DNA of 64,000 bases from Sequoia sempervirens. Lineage: Eukaryota; Streptophyta; Pinopsida; Cupressales; Cupressaceae. The position numbers were made by a program, and so were the translations under genes. Of the stretch, positions 1 to 11,849 are shown one piece after another (within the stretch, counting starts at the first letter, position 1; every line of letters begins with the position of its first letter). The notes beneath the pieces were generated by a model. The model was not told where the DNA came from and did no database searches. It worked only from the letters and a program-made list of their open reading frames with translations. The DNA lies in assembly GCA_007258455.2 (NCBI GenBank), contig VDFB02193867.1, positions 568,792,656 to 568,856,655 of the forward strand, in the 5' to 3' direction.

Positions 1-67
<67 letters not shown>

Positions 68-667
68 AGCAATTGAGAGATAAAGAAGGGGGAGGCAAGG
101 AGGGACAATAGTGAGAGAGATTGGGAGGAGAGACAAAAAGAAGGGGAGGGAGGGTGAGGTTGAGAGAGGGAGGGAGAGGAGAGATAGAGATAATTAGAGA
201 GGGAAGGAAGGAGTGTTAGTGAGGGAGGTAGAGGTTTGTGTGAGAGAGATATAGAGAGAGTGGTGAGAGGGATAGAGAGAGAATTATGAGATAGAGAGGA
301 GAGAGTTAGAGAGAAAGAGGGGGAAGAGAGGGATAGAGAGTGAGAGAGAGATGTAGGTAGAGGGAGGGAGAGGAGAGAGAGAGTAGAGAGGGAAAGAGGT
401 AGGGAAGGAGACATAGGTGAGATACAAAGTGATGGAGGGAGAGGTAGGTAAAGAGAGAGAGAGGGGAGATAAAGATAAGTAGAGAGGGAAGGAGATGTAG
501 AGAGAGAGAAGAGATAGAGAGAAGTAGAGAGGGGAGGGAGGGAGGTAGATGTAGGGAGGAGATAGAGGGGTGTGAGAGAGAGAGGGGGGAGAGAGGGATG
601 AAGGGAGAGAGAGAGAGGGAGTGGAGAGATAGAGAGTAGAGAGAAGGAGAGAGTGAGAGAGAAAGAT
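1..667. repeat. GA-rich purine tract
   Basis: Positions 1-63 are essentially pure (GA)n. The rest is imperfect GA/GGA repeat with very few pyrimidines on the plus strand. The reading frames through it on the minus strand encode only Ser/Leu/Pro-rich runs and are artefacts of the repeat. The tract ends right at the target site of the next element (668-672). Confidence 0.95.
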
Positions 668-672
668 GATAC

Positions 673-1917
673 TGTAGACACTTAAATTTGGACACTTACA
701 TTTATCCAAATTTATCCCTTTTTGTCTAAGTATCCTCTTATTTGCATTAATTAAGTAATATTGCTATTATTTAGTTAAATACCTTACCCTTTAGTCCCCT
801 TTTCCTCAAAAGAATTAAATAAATAATACATTTATTTAATTCCTTATATGTCACATCCTCCATCACTTTTTCTTAATCATAATCCACCTCCTAATCCCAT
901 CATTAGGAATCTGCACATGTTTAATCCATGACTAGGATGTGTCACATCCTCCAAATTTTGCAAGTTGGCTCCTAATCTTTATTAGGCACTAACTGTCTTC
1001 TAATCATTGATTAACTAGTCTAATCAACCCCCCTTTAGTCAACTCTCCCCATTCCCCAAGGAATTTTTAATTCCTTTTTGTCTTCCCCATGTGAATTTAA
1101 AATTCACTTTTATTCCTCCAAAGCTCTCCCCTTCCTCGTGTGGATCATTGAGAGGTCACATCAGTCACATTGGACAAGGACCTCCTTTATGAGGACCTTA
1201 TCTTATCCTCTAGGCAATTACAATCATGTGAATTTTAAATTCACATTTATTCCCCCAACAACTTCTCTCATACCCATGATTTCTCACTTGTCACCATCAC
1301 TCTCATCCCAAGGTACTTGCAAGTACCTCCACCTCACATGTCCCTTTTCCAACTCACTTGTCTTTGTGACATCTCATCCTCCACATGGCAAGATGTGAGG
1401 GCTTGTGACTCCTCAACTCACCACAACCCTTCATCTTGCTCATGTTGGCACAATCTGAGCCATCCAATTCTCTAGAGATTCATCCCCTAATATAAGAGGA
1501 TTTTTCTCTTTCATTTTCTCATTATGCATTATCACATTCACAAGTTCAAGCTCTCTGACACAAGCATTTTCAACATAGTTGCATTTGCACTCACAAACCT
1601 CCATTGTTGCATGTTTTGAAGCTTTCATCCTTTGCACTTGCATTCATCCATCCAACTACCCATATAGCTCATTGCATTCCTCATCTCACATAGATCCTTT
1701 TGCATCCACTTTTACCATTTTTCCATCAAGGAGAATACACAATATCAACCATCAAAGGGCCAACCAAGGAGCAACTCTTACAAGGTATAAATATTCTTTT
1801 CTTTATCTTTATTTTGTTTGAGTTAACGCAACCCTATCTTGAGGTGTTTAGTGTTGTTTCCTTCTTTTTGCTTTTTGTTTTGTATCATTTAGGATAGGTT
1901 AGCAACTCTTGATCACA
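673..1917 (+). repeat. 5' LTR of the 12.4 kb element
   Basis: Matches 11850-13116 along its length. It begins TGTAGACACTT and ends TTGATCACA. It carries a small extra segment near its start (a partial repeat of the first bases) and lacks about 55 bases present near 11950 in the 3' copy, so both LTRs have taken indels since insertion. The GATAC target duplication sits just before it. Confidence 0.92.
1491..1497 (+). promoter_or_regulatory. probable LTR TATA box
   Basis: The sequence CCCCTAATATAAGAGGATT lies in the middle of the LTR and is kept in the 3' LTR (12690-12696). Position and context fit the promoter that starts the element's genomic RNA. The U3/R boundary would lie about 30 bases downstream. 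Confidence 0.5.
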
Positions 1918-3080
1918 TTTCTAGCATGACCAGTGGGACCCACAGACGGGTCCTTTTACTTTTATGTTTGTTGTTTTTTGATATTTTGCAAGTTCAGGTC
2001 ATAGAGAGGCGAACCTGCCCCAGATAGGGGTGAACCTACCCAAGGATAGGCGAACCTGCCCAAAGACAGGTGAACCCACCCTCAAGATAGGTGAACCTGC
2101 CCTGAACAGGGGTGAACCTAACCTGAACAAAGGCTTCTATGAGGTAAAACAACGGTTTAAAAGTCATTTCTAGACTCTGTTTTCTGTGGTTTTGATTAAT
2201 ACTGACCCACTAACTCGTCCTGTTGGTGATTGTGCTAGTTTTTAATAATGTTTGTGCAGCTATTCATGCTTGTTGAAGACGAAAGGATAAACTTCTAACG
2301 TATTTGCTGCAGGATGAACGGGCCAAGTTATTCGTTAGATAGCTTGTCTTTCATTTTTCATACTACTTAGGCACATAGTTGTAATTAGGGGGAGTCAAAT
2401 ATATTGTGTGCTATGTTTGTAAAGTAAGCTCTTAACGTATCTAATCCCCTTGCGCCATTTGGTGATCCTGGGTGACGAGAAATCATAACTTACTTAGTCA
2501 ATTTTGTTACCCAAGGGGCACTACACCATTCAAGCTTTCCCCTTGCACTTTGTGTGAGCTTGGGGAGTAGCCAAAAATGGTTAGTGTTCTCTTTTTAGCA
2601 GGACCTACTTGGGGATTTCATCACCCCAAGGGACGATCCCAACCATGTGTATCAGCGGGGTATATGAAGGGGGGAGAACCAAAGCTGTACCCCAATCCAG
2701 TCATGTCGTGTTTGACAGAGCATCAAAGCTACCTAGGGTGATACCTAGATAAGACGTGAAGAGTTGGTCTGAGCCTTCAGTACCTCGCTGGGGTTCTCAA
2801 CTCATGATTGTAGACGGGCTAGTATTCACGGTTGTGCCTCATGTACTGTGCGTATATTGAGGATTCCCTAGATCACCTTGTTCAGCCTAATTAGAGGACT
2901 GTGTTGGCCATACCCTTCATACTAATCTTAGGATTGTGTTGTTTGAACTATCTTCTTTGTGCGAAATGAGTGCATGTCTTACTAGTCGAGTTAGCCTTGG
3001 CATTTTGCTTGATGTTTGTTGTGTTTTCTATCCTTTTCCATATTCATTTTTATCCAAGTTAGGTCCAGGTGTGCTAACAA
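1918..3080 (+). other. untranslated leader of the 12.4 kb element
   Basis: No supportable coding sequence. At 2005-2127 a 20-21 base unit of the form GTGAACCTGCCC..AGATAGG is repeated six times (starts near 2011, 2032, 2052, 2072, 2093, 2114). The rest is unique-looking leader. The same words (gaacct, gatagg) recur in the larger tandem array that follows, which suggests a common origin. Confidence 0.6.
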
Positions 3081-3084
3081 GGGT

Positions 3085-4660
3085 GATCCTACCCTAAGAT
3101 AGGCATCCTTGACCTTAAAACGAGCGATTTTGCTTGTTGTTTTAGTCATTTTTTCATTCATTTTCAGTTGTTTTCATCCGTTCTCACCCATTCTCCAAAA
3201 TAGGCAACCTTTTCCCTAAGTTGGGCGACCTTTCCCTATACAGGGGTGATTTTTCCCCAAGATAGACGCCCTTGACCCTAAAATGAGTGATTTTGCTTGC
3301 TGTTTCAATCATTTTGTCAGTTGTTTTTTTATCATTTTTGGTCATTCTCGCCCTTTCTCCAAAATAGGTGATGTTCCCCTAAGTTGGGCGATCTTTCCCT
3401 CAATAGGGGCGAACCTAACCTCAAGATAGGCATCCTTGACCCTAAAATGGGTGATTTTACTTACTATTTTAGTCGTTTTGTCAGTCGTTTTCATTCGTTC
3501 TCTCCTGTTCTCCAGAGTAGGCAGCCTTTCCCCTAAGTTGGGTGACCTTTTCCTCAATAGGGGTGAACTTGACCTCCAGATAGGCATCCTTGACCCTAAA
3601 ACAGGTGATTTTGCTTATTGTTTCGGTCGTTTTGTTAGTCATTTTTGGTTGTTTTTAGTTCTCGCCTGTTCTCCAGAATAGATGACCTTTCCCCTAAGTT
3701 GGGCAACCTTGCCCTCAACAGGGGAAAACCTGACCTCCAGATAGGCGTCCCTAACCCTAAAACGAGTGATTTTGCTTGTTGTTTTGGTCATTTTGTTAGT
3801 CATTTTTGGTCATTTTCAGTCGTTCTCATCTGCTCTCCAAAATAAGTGACCTTTCCCTCAATAGGGGTGAACCTAACCTCCAGATAGGCGTCCCTGACTA
3901 GAAAATGGGTGATTTTGCTTGCTATTTTGATTGTTTTATCAATTGTTTTTGGTCATTTTCAGTCGTTCTTTCCCGTTCTCTAGAATAGTCAATCTTTCCC
4001 TTAATTTGGGTGACCTTTCTCTCAACAGGGGTGAACTTGATCTCCAAATAGGTGTCCCTGACCCTAAAATGAGCAATTTTGCTTGTTGTTCTAGTCATTT
4101 TATCAGTTGTTTTTGGTCATTTTCAGTTGTTCTTTCCCGTTCTCCAAAATAGGTGACCTTGCTCCTAAGTTGGGCAACCTTTCCCTCAACCAGAGTGAAC
4201 CTGACCTCCAAATAGGCATCCTTGACCCTAAAACTGGCAATTTTGCTTGTTGTTTCAATTGTTTTGTTAGTCATTTTTAGTCATTTTCAGTCGTTATCGC
4301 TCGTTCTCTAGTATAGGAAACCTTGCCCCTAAGTTGGGTGACCTTTCCCTCAATAGGGGCGAACTTGACCTCCAGATAGGCATCCCTGACCCTAAAACAG
4401 GTGATTTTGCTTGCTATTTCGATTGTTTTGTCAATCATGTTTGGTCATATTCAGTCGTTCTCGCTTGTTCTCTAGAATAGGAGACCTTGACCCTAAGTTG
4501 GGTGACCTTGCCTTCAACAGGGGCAAAATTGACCTCTAGATAGGTGTTTTTGACCCTAAAATAGGTGATTTTTCTTGTGATCTAAGTCATTTTGCTAGTC
4601 ATTTTTAGTCGTCTTCAGTCTATTTCAGTCGTTTTCACCCATTTTCTAGAAAAGGAAAAA
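3085..4660 (+). repeat. tandem repeat, about 162-bp unit, about 10 copies
   Basis: The phrase GTGATTTTGCTTG recurs near 3126, 3288, 3451, 3606, 3767, 3909, 4071, 4238, 4400 and 4564. Spacing is mostly 160-165 bases, with two shorter steps. Each unit runs through a 'TTTTGGTCATTTTCAGTCG' section, then 'CTCCAGAATAGGCGACC', then 'CAACAGGGGTGAACCTGA' and 'ATAGGCGTCCCTGACCC'. Copies differ by scattered substitutions. Short open frames here on both strands (for example 3436-3681) are by-products of the repeat. Confidence 0.9.
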
Positions 4661-5449
4661 TTTCCACCTTTTTGAGCAAGTTTTCCATCAGTTTGGGTGA
4701 ATTTTCTCCCTGAACAACCAATCTTGTCTTCTGTTTAGTTAGTTCATTCATCCGTTCAGTTAGTTCGTTCATCCATTTAGTCAGTTCATTCATCCGTTTA
4801 GCGAGTCTGTTTCCTCAAGTTTGATTTCCCATTCGTCAAGTCCACTTCCCCAGGTGGAGAGTCTAATTTCCCGAGTCCGTTTCCCCCATTTCCTCAATCT
4901 GCGTCCCTCTAGACTTCGTTTACAAGGTTTTATCCAAGCTAGCATAGGTGTTTGATCCTGATTGTCATTGTCCACAGCTGATTAGGATTGTTATCCATCC
5001 TAAATTAGTTATCATCTTTGACCCAATCAATCTGCTTCCATTTTGAAGTAGATTCAGTGTCGTAATCATCCTTTTGTAGTTTAACCTGATCATTAGCACC
5101 TTATGTCATCTAAGTCAAATCTTTGAACTGGCTTTAGAATTTGTTTCATCCTCCTATCTGATCAACCATCTTATCCGATCTAATCTGATCACATCCCTAT
5201 CCAATCATCCCAATTTGAGCTTCAATCCAATCCTAATCTGAGCTTTAATCCAATCCCAATATGAGATTAACCTAAATCCCAATTTGAGCTTTATTCCATC
5301 TACATCCAAGATCTTCTGATATCAAAACAAATCTTAAGATCCATTCCTCCTCTTCTTCCAATCCATCTTATCTATCCTTTCATCACCTTTTGTTTCCTTC
5401 TAATCGTTCGTTCCCATCTTTTCAATCCCTATCCATCTAATCTAACATC
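4661..5449 (+). other. spacer between tandem array and long ORF
   Basis: Contains short echoes such as GTTAGTTCATTCATCCGTT repeated three times (about 4736-4800) and several 'CCAATC..AATCTGAGC' repeats (5200-5290). No gene seen. From about 5300 the plus strand becomes strongly pyrimidine-rich, a bias that continues to about 11750. Confidence 0.5.
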
Positions 5450-8413
5450 ATGAATCCTTATCCTTCACCAATGCAACCAAAAATAGTAGTCAAGGGAAAC
5501 CCTAATTACGTTGATAACGATAACGAGAGCCTTGTTGATCAAGAGGTATATGACATAGATACCCTTGATGCTATCATTTCTAGTAAGCTTTCCCTGACTG
5601 CTTTCCAAAATACAATCACCCCTCTGAGCTATCCCGTTACATCTTCATCCATGCCTAATAATGCTCCTTATGCTACCTTTGAAAAGGGATATCCATTATC
5701 TTCCCCGCCTGTATCTTCATCATATCCTTCATCTACATCTTTCTCTTATCCAACACCCACATCCTCTTATCCCAATCTATCATCCCAATCTTCTCATCCT
5801 AATCTACCATCCCAATACTCCTATTACAATCCCCCATCCATGTCCCCCTATCCTAATCCTCCTTATCAGTCTGCCCATCCTAATCCTACATTCCCACTTT
5901 CTTATCTTAATCCTACATCCCCATCTTCCTATCCTAACCCAATGTTCATTTATTCCTCTTGTCCTCCCTCACCACCTACATCATCCTATCTTAATCCACC
6001 ATCCCAATCTTCCCATCCTAATTTGTTGTCCCAATACCTTTATTACAATCCACCACCCACATCTCCTTGTCCTAATACACCCCCCATATCCTCTTGTCCT
6101 AATCCACCATCCATGTCATCCAATCCTAATTCACCATACCAATATCCCTACCTTAACCCTCCATCTAATCTTAACACCCCTTCCAATCCTAATCTCCCAT
6201 CTACTCTTAGTCCTCCATCCAATCTTGTTCCTCAATCTAACCCTAGTCCAACAATCCATAATCCTAATCCTTCACCAATCCATAATCCTTCATCCACTCC
6301 TACCTTTCCATCTAAGCCTAGGGTATGCACGATTCTCACTCCAGAAGTTCTCCAAGGACTCATGACAAAGAAGATGTCCCCAACTCCACCAGTTGAAGTT
6401 GTGGAATTATTCCATCCCAATCCATCATCCACAATCACTAGTGTTGAGACCCTTCTCCATCCCACACCTATCATTGTTGTCACCATCCCTAGCACCACTC
6501 AAACTGTTGAGACCATCAAATCCACCGAATCCATTGAAGCCCCATCTCCTACCCTGAGAGCTGCTGAACTGGTCGAAGATAACCAAACCCAATTGCCGCC
6601 TCCTACTCCTAGATCCACCCAATCCATCATAGACAACCAAACCCAATCACCATATTCTACTCCTAGATCCACCCAATCCATCAAAGAAACTCAAATCTAA
6701 TCTACTCCCCCTAGTCCTGGTCTCACCGAAATACCCTCCTATGAACCTCATGAATCCTCCATCCTTCCATCTCCCCCACTTGAGGAGTCCCTCCAACACT
6801 CCATCATCATGCCACCCACACAAGATGAGTTATTCCAAGAGCTTGATCCAAAGCATACCAACATATCCCTTCCTCCCAATCACGATCCTCCTATCGCACC
6901 GAGTTAATCTCAAGATCACAGTCCCCCATCCATTCCATCCCATGATCCCCTTGTCACTCAAGACCCCACCGCTCCATCGCATGAGCACTTATCACCTATT
7001 GCCACAAATCTAGATCCTATCATGTCACCTAATCTCTCTCTTGATCCCTTACCACTCACTTGTCCTGATCAAGATGCTGCTATCCCATCATCTCCATCTC
7101 ATGATCCTCCATCGTTGCCTAAACCTACTATCCCCGCATCACTTTTGTACCCCCTTGGAACCATCACATTCTTCCATAGTGGTCTCCTTGTAGAAGAAAA
7201 ACAAAGAATATATACCACCCATCATCCTCCACCTAATAATGGACTCACATCATTCTTTTAGAATAACAAAAATCCTATCATGGATCGAATGCTCAAGAAC
7301 ATGAACTATCAAGGAAAAGGTTTAAGCCTTCATGAGCGAGGTATTTTAGAGCCCATCCAAGTCAAAGAACACTCCTATATGCGAGGTCTCAGATGTACTG
7401 CTCAAGACTCGTAATCCAAAAATGTTGGTACAACCTCCACATACCCTCAACAATCCTCTTCTAAAAGAATAAGAGGCTCCTCCCATCACTCCACCAGATC
7501 ATTTGTTGCGATCCCCCCTCCTCCATTGTATCACCTCAAAACAACCATCCATATTCCTCCTTCATCTGGTCCATCCATTTTGGGTCCTTACATTCCTCCA
7601 TCCATTTTGGGTTCTTATGTCCCTACACCCATCATCACACATCCTCCAAGTACTAAGTCCATTTTGGGCCCTTATACCCCAAAACCACCTCCTCCATCTC
7701 ATCCTATTCATCCTTTTTCACCTATCCATATCACCCATCATCAACATCCTACTCTTATGTTCCCTAATCAGGATCAACAAAGGCATGTACCTGCACATCT
7801 TCCATCCACATATCATCCTCAAAATCCTACCTCCATCACTCCATTCATGTTTCCTTCATATCATCCATCTCCTCGCACCCATCCCATTGCTATTAAAAGC
7901 ACTTTGGATGCTAAAGTAAACATGCATAAATCCAAACATTCACATGAATCTAAAGCTCCCCATGTACCCTCTAAAAGACATGTTGAAGAAAAGAAAAATC
8001 AAATCCAAAATCCAAATCAAACCCACAGGCCACAAAGGCCCACCAAAGCAAAAATCAAAACCATGTGGATCCCAAAGAAAAAAGATGCAATGCCTTCAAA
8101 TGAAAAATCTGTAACAACATCCAAAGTTTCTAATCCCCAAGCTAATCATTCTCATCCATCATTGCCTAAATTTTTTTTGGACCATCCTAATGTCCCAAAA
8201 TTCACTATCCCCTCTCCTCCATTATCTTCACATTTTCCATCCATTAATCCTCCTATCCTTTCACATACACCATCATATGTGCTAATGTTGGTCCTGAATT
8301 CATCACCCCATCACACACCTACCCCATCATTCCATCCATACACTTTCCAACATTCCATCCATTATCCCACATATCTCCCCCATCAAATCCCTTTAATCCA
8401 TTCTCTTGCATAA
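5450..8413 (+). pseudogene. proline-rich retroelement ORF with G-patch-like motif (decayed)
   Basis: A single reading frame of 988 codons, counting the final stop. It is broken only by stops at 6698-6700 (TAA), 6905-6907 (TAA), 7259-7261 (TAG) and 7412-7414 (TAA). The first 416 codons are fully open, starting MNPYPSPMQPK. Residues about 75-290 are Pro/Ser/Asn/Tyr-rich repeats (YPNPPS, SSHPNLPSQ, YYNPPS), including a longer duplication. At 7280-7369 the frame reads MDRMLKNMNYQGKGLSLHER then GILEPIQ, close to the G-patch pattern found in plant Ty3/gypsy polyproteins. Further on lies a basic Lys-rich stretch with MWIPKK, then more His/Pro repeats. No protease, RT or integrase follows. Each internal stop can be explained by one C-to-T change of a Gln codon. 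Role inferred: gag-like or accessory protein of the element; real function unknown. Confidence 0.6.
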
Positions 8414-9115
8414 TCCATTTATCCTCATAAGGTTGTACCAACATCCAACGGTCATTTCACACGTGGGCTCTTATTACTGCATATAGAACTTGATGCTTGA
8501 GTCCATTCATCTCCTTATCACATATATTCTAAATCCACTTATCCATATCCCTATCCTTATCCACCTCCATTAGCATACTATCCAAAAAATTCAAAAAAGT
8601 AAAAAAAGTAAAAAAAAAGAGTAAAGAGAATAATTCGTCCAATGGTGAAAACTTGGCAAACAAGCGCCTTGGATAAGTACCATGATGAAAACCTATCAAA
8701 CAGGTGTCATGTGTAAATCCCCCATCTAGCTTACTTGCACACTTGGGGGCAACTGCATCCTCTCCATCCATCTCCTCCATCCCACCTACCTTCCACATCC
8801 TACCTATCATATCCCATTTATCTCCAATCCCTCCATCCTCCTTGTGATCTTAATATAGATAGGGGAAAACATATATACATTCTTTGGACATCTCTTGGCA
8901 TACATCTCCCTCACCATTGCACTATCCTATTCCTTATCCACATCCGTCTACCTTCCTTGTGCACCAGTCATGCTACCATCAATCTCCCTTCCTTATCCAT
9001 GCATCCTATCCATATCCATCTCACTCCTTTATTTGCCTATCCTTCTATATTCCATCCCTCATCCCTCATCCTACATGATATATCTAGAGTGGGGCCTCCC
9101 CTTTGTGACATAGTC
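8414..9115 (+). other. 3' interior region of the 12.4 kb element
   Basis: No gene seen. Includes an A-rich patch (8586-8632) and a diverged direct duplication, ATGGTGAAAACTTGGCAAAC at 8642 and ATGATGAAAACCTATCAAAC near 8681, each followed by a similar GCGCCTT/GTGTCAT tail. This kind of phrase is common in plant gypsy elements. Confidence 0.45.
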
Positions 9116-9119
9116 CTTG

Positions 9120-9900
9120 GATTCATCATTCATTGATCCTATCATCCCTTCCATCTCCCAATCCTTATCTTCCTATCCATCCAAACAATCCCTTTCATTT
9201 CCCCATCCTTCTCTTCCTATCCATCCCAAAACATCCATTCCATCTCCCCATCCTTATCTTCCTATCCATCCAAACAATCCCTTTCATCTCCCTATCCTTC
9301 TCTTCCTATCCATCCCAAACAATCCCTTCCATCTCCCCATCCTTATCTTCCTATCCATCCCAAACAATCTCTTCCATCTCCCCATCCTTATCTTCCTATC
9401 CATCCAAACAATCCCTTTCATCTCCCCATCCTTCTCTTCCTATCCATCCCAAACAATCCCTTCCATCTCCCCATTCTTATCTTCCTATCCATCCAAAAAA
9501 TCCCTTTCATCTCCCCATTCCTATCCATCCAAACAATCCCTTCCATCTCCCCATCCTTATCTTCCTATCCGTCATAGCATCCCTTTCATCTCCCCATCCT
9601 TATCTTCCTATCTGTCTATCATCACATCCTTTCTGTCTCCCCATCCTTATCTCCCCATCAAAACAACCCCTTTCATCTCCCCATCCTTCTCTTCCTATCC
9701 ATCCAAACAATCCCTTCCATCTCCCCATCCTTCTTTTCCTATCCATTCATACAATCCCTTCCATCTCCCCATCCTTATCTTCCTATCCATTATAGCATCC
9801 CTTTCATCTCCCCATCCTTATCTTCCTATTCGTCTATCATCGTATCCCTTTCATCTCCCCATCCTTATCTTCCATCCCTTCATCTTTATTCTCATCCCAT
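9120..9900 (+). repeat. pyrimidine-rich minisatellite, 44-45-bp unit
   Basis: The unit CATCTCCCCATCCTTATCTT, then CCTATCCATCCAAACAATCCC, recurs near 9163, 9207, 9252, 9297, 9341, 9386, 9430 and 9475, and then in more irregular form to about 9880. Because the unit is close to 45 bases and lacks stop codons in two frames, it creates long open frames (9117-10208 and 9133-9795) that encode 15-residue Ser/Pro/His repeats. I regard those as artefacts, not genes. Confidence 0.88.
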
Positions 9901-10226
9901 CTCATAATCCCCTATCATTGGTATCTAGCTATAGGCTTCCATCCTTGCAATCCAATCCATTATCATTCATCTCATCATCATCTCTCCCACTTCTTTCACA
10001 CATCTTTCCAATCTCCTATCACTTCTCATCACTCATCTCTCCATCATATCATCCTCCCAATTCATCTTCTGATGATTTAGATAACTATCCCACCCTTGAG
10101 CTTCGTACAATCACCACCATCCTATCCAACAGGTCTATCTTGTCTCATCGTATCGGTTTCATCATTTTATCCACTTATCCTGGTCATCTCATCATCCTTT
10201 ATCCATGACCGGTCATCGGTCTTTTG

Positions 10227-10420
10227 TCGAACTACATTGCCCTTGCGCTTTCACGTAGGCAAGGTCGATCATTTGATCTGCCCTCAAGGATTTTGTTCAT
10301 CCAGTCTTTGTCCTTCATCATTGTCTCCATCGTTCTCTTTCCACTTTTATCCATGGTCCTTTATCGAACTACGAGGGCTTTGCGCTTTCACGTAGGCAAG
10401 GCTAATATTTGATCAGCCCC
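10227..10420 (+). repeat. 57-bp direct repeat, two copies
   Basis: TCGAACTAC.....GCGCTTTCACGTAGGCAAGG occurs at 10227-10283 and again at 10364-10420, ending in GATCTGCCC / GATCAGCCC. It lies in the 3' interior of the element. Function unknown. Confidence 0.8.
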
Positions 10421-11835
10421 CGAGCCCCTAGGTCTTTAGGGTGTGTCTATTTTCTGTCTTGTATCTTGTGTCTCATGTCGTGTCATCAAGTTATGTCCTT
10501 ATCTAGTTGGTTCTTCACAAATGATATCCACTTGTATCATGAGATTTAATTGGTTTTGGAGTCTCCTGCATCATAATCAATCTTTTAGTTAGTATCTATT
10601 TTTGGTCTCAACATGACGCATCCTTCCTAAAAGACCTCATCAACCCCATCCATCCTCTCGATCCTATGGAAAAGGACGTTTTAAATTTGATTGTGATATT
10701 TTGATACTTTTGGATTTTATTTATCATTTGAGCTCCCTATTACAACTTGTCATGATTGCCATGATCTCTCATATCATGGCATGTTTTTATCAGTTAACAT
10801 TGGGGCCTATCTTGATCTTTTGTTTGTTGTTGTCTTCCTGGTTGTCCCACGTTGTACCCACCAAGATCCCTGTAGTCTTGTGTTACGTTGAGGCATCCTC
10901 TTGTGCTTATGGTTATTCCAATGCTTGACCTGACCAAGGTCTTCATGACCTTGGGGTGTTGGAATATCCTTCTTGTTTGTTGTGTTTGTTTTATGCATTA
11001 CACAATTATCTTCCTTGGTTTCACATACCATGGTTCCTAGTGTCTTATGCTATAGCAAAAATCAGTGCCCCATAAATGGAAAATTACATTAGGATTGCAT
11101 TCATGATCCATTTCATTGCATTTCATGATCTTTTCCTCCATTGTTTTCATTCTTTTCAACCATCTCACATCTCCATTCAATCTAGCACAAATTATCTAAT
11201 CACATCCTTGGTCTTGTTCCCAGCCTTTCTACAAGCCTTGATCCAATCCTCATCCTCATTGTAATAATCTTTGGGATATGTCCTTCCCTATCCTTTGGTG
11301 TTGCTTTGGGATGTATCCTTCCCTCATCAACAAAACTTTCATCATCATCATCGGGATGTATCCTTCCCTCATCAAAAACACTTTCATCATCACTTTCATC
11401 ATCATCATCAGGATGCATCCTTCCCTATCCTCGTGTTGTTTTGGGATATATCATTACCTCATAGACAACACTCCATCTATCATCAATCCATTTTGGCTTG
11501 TAGCTTGACTGGGGAAAGATCACATTTGTCCTTGAATCCATTTGTGCTTCCCAATCTCCTATCGCTTATCATTCTCTCTTATCCATCACTTTGCATCATC
11601 TTCCTCATATACCCTTTAATCGTCTCATCCATTTCAAGAGCACACCCGTGTTTTCTTGAACCCACATGTCCTCTCGAGGGGGCATCCTCAATCCCTAATC
11701 TTCATCTTCATCTCCATCATCTTTCTTCCTAGTCACTCATTTGATGACTGGGGAATCTTTCCCAATCTAACAATCTTCTTCCAAATTCTATGTTTTAATA
11801 TTCTTTGAAATGATGCTACTCTGTAACACCATCTC
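10421..11835 (+). other. remaining 3' interior of the 12.4 kb element
   Basis: No gene seen. A small repeat at 11275-11430 has three or four copies of GGATGTATCCTTCCCTCATC separated by (CAT)n-type runs. A CT bias persists up to about 11750. Confidence 0.5.
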
Positions 11836-11849
11836 AAAGAGGGGCAAAA
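11836..11849 (+). other. polypurine tract
   Basis: AAAGAGGGGCAAAA directly abuts the 3' LTR start TGTAGACACTT. This is the expected primer site for plus-strand DNA synthesis and it fixes the element's orientation. Confidence 0.85.

Noticed and set aside
284..709. Minus-strand frames of 129-141 codons in the GA tract
   Set aside because: They are Ser/Leu/Pro translations of a GA/CT simple repeat, with no complexity or motif.
1918..1960. TGGGACCCACAG as primer-binding site of the 12.4 kb element
   Set aside because: It starts well inside the LTR boundary and I could not match it to a tRNA end.
9120..9900. Regular repeats as a possible CRISPR-like array
   Set aside because: The units are contiguous with no unique spacers, and the setting is a plant retroelement.
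9117..10208. Frame of 363 codons with Ser/Pro/His repeats
   Set aside because: It follows the 45-bp minisatellite; an overlapping 220-codon frame is equally open in another phase.
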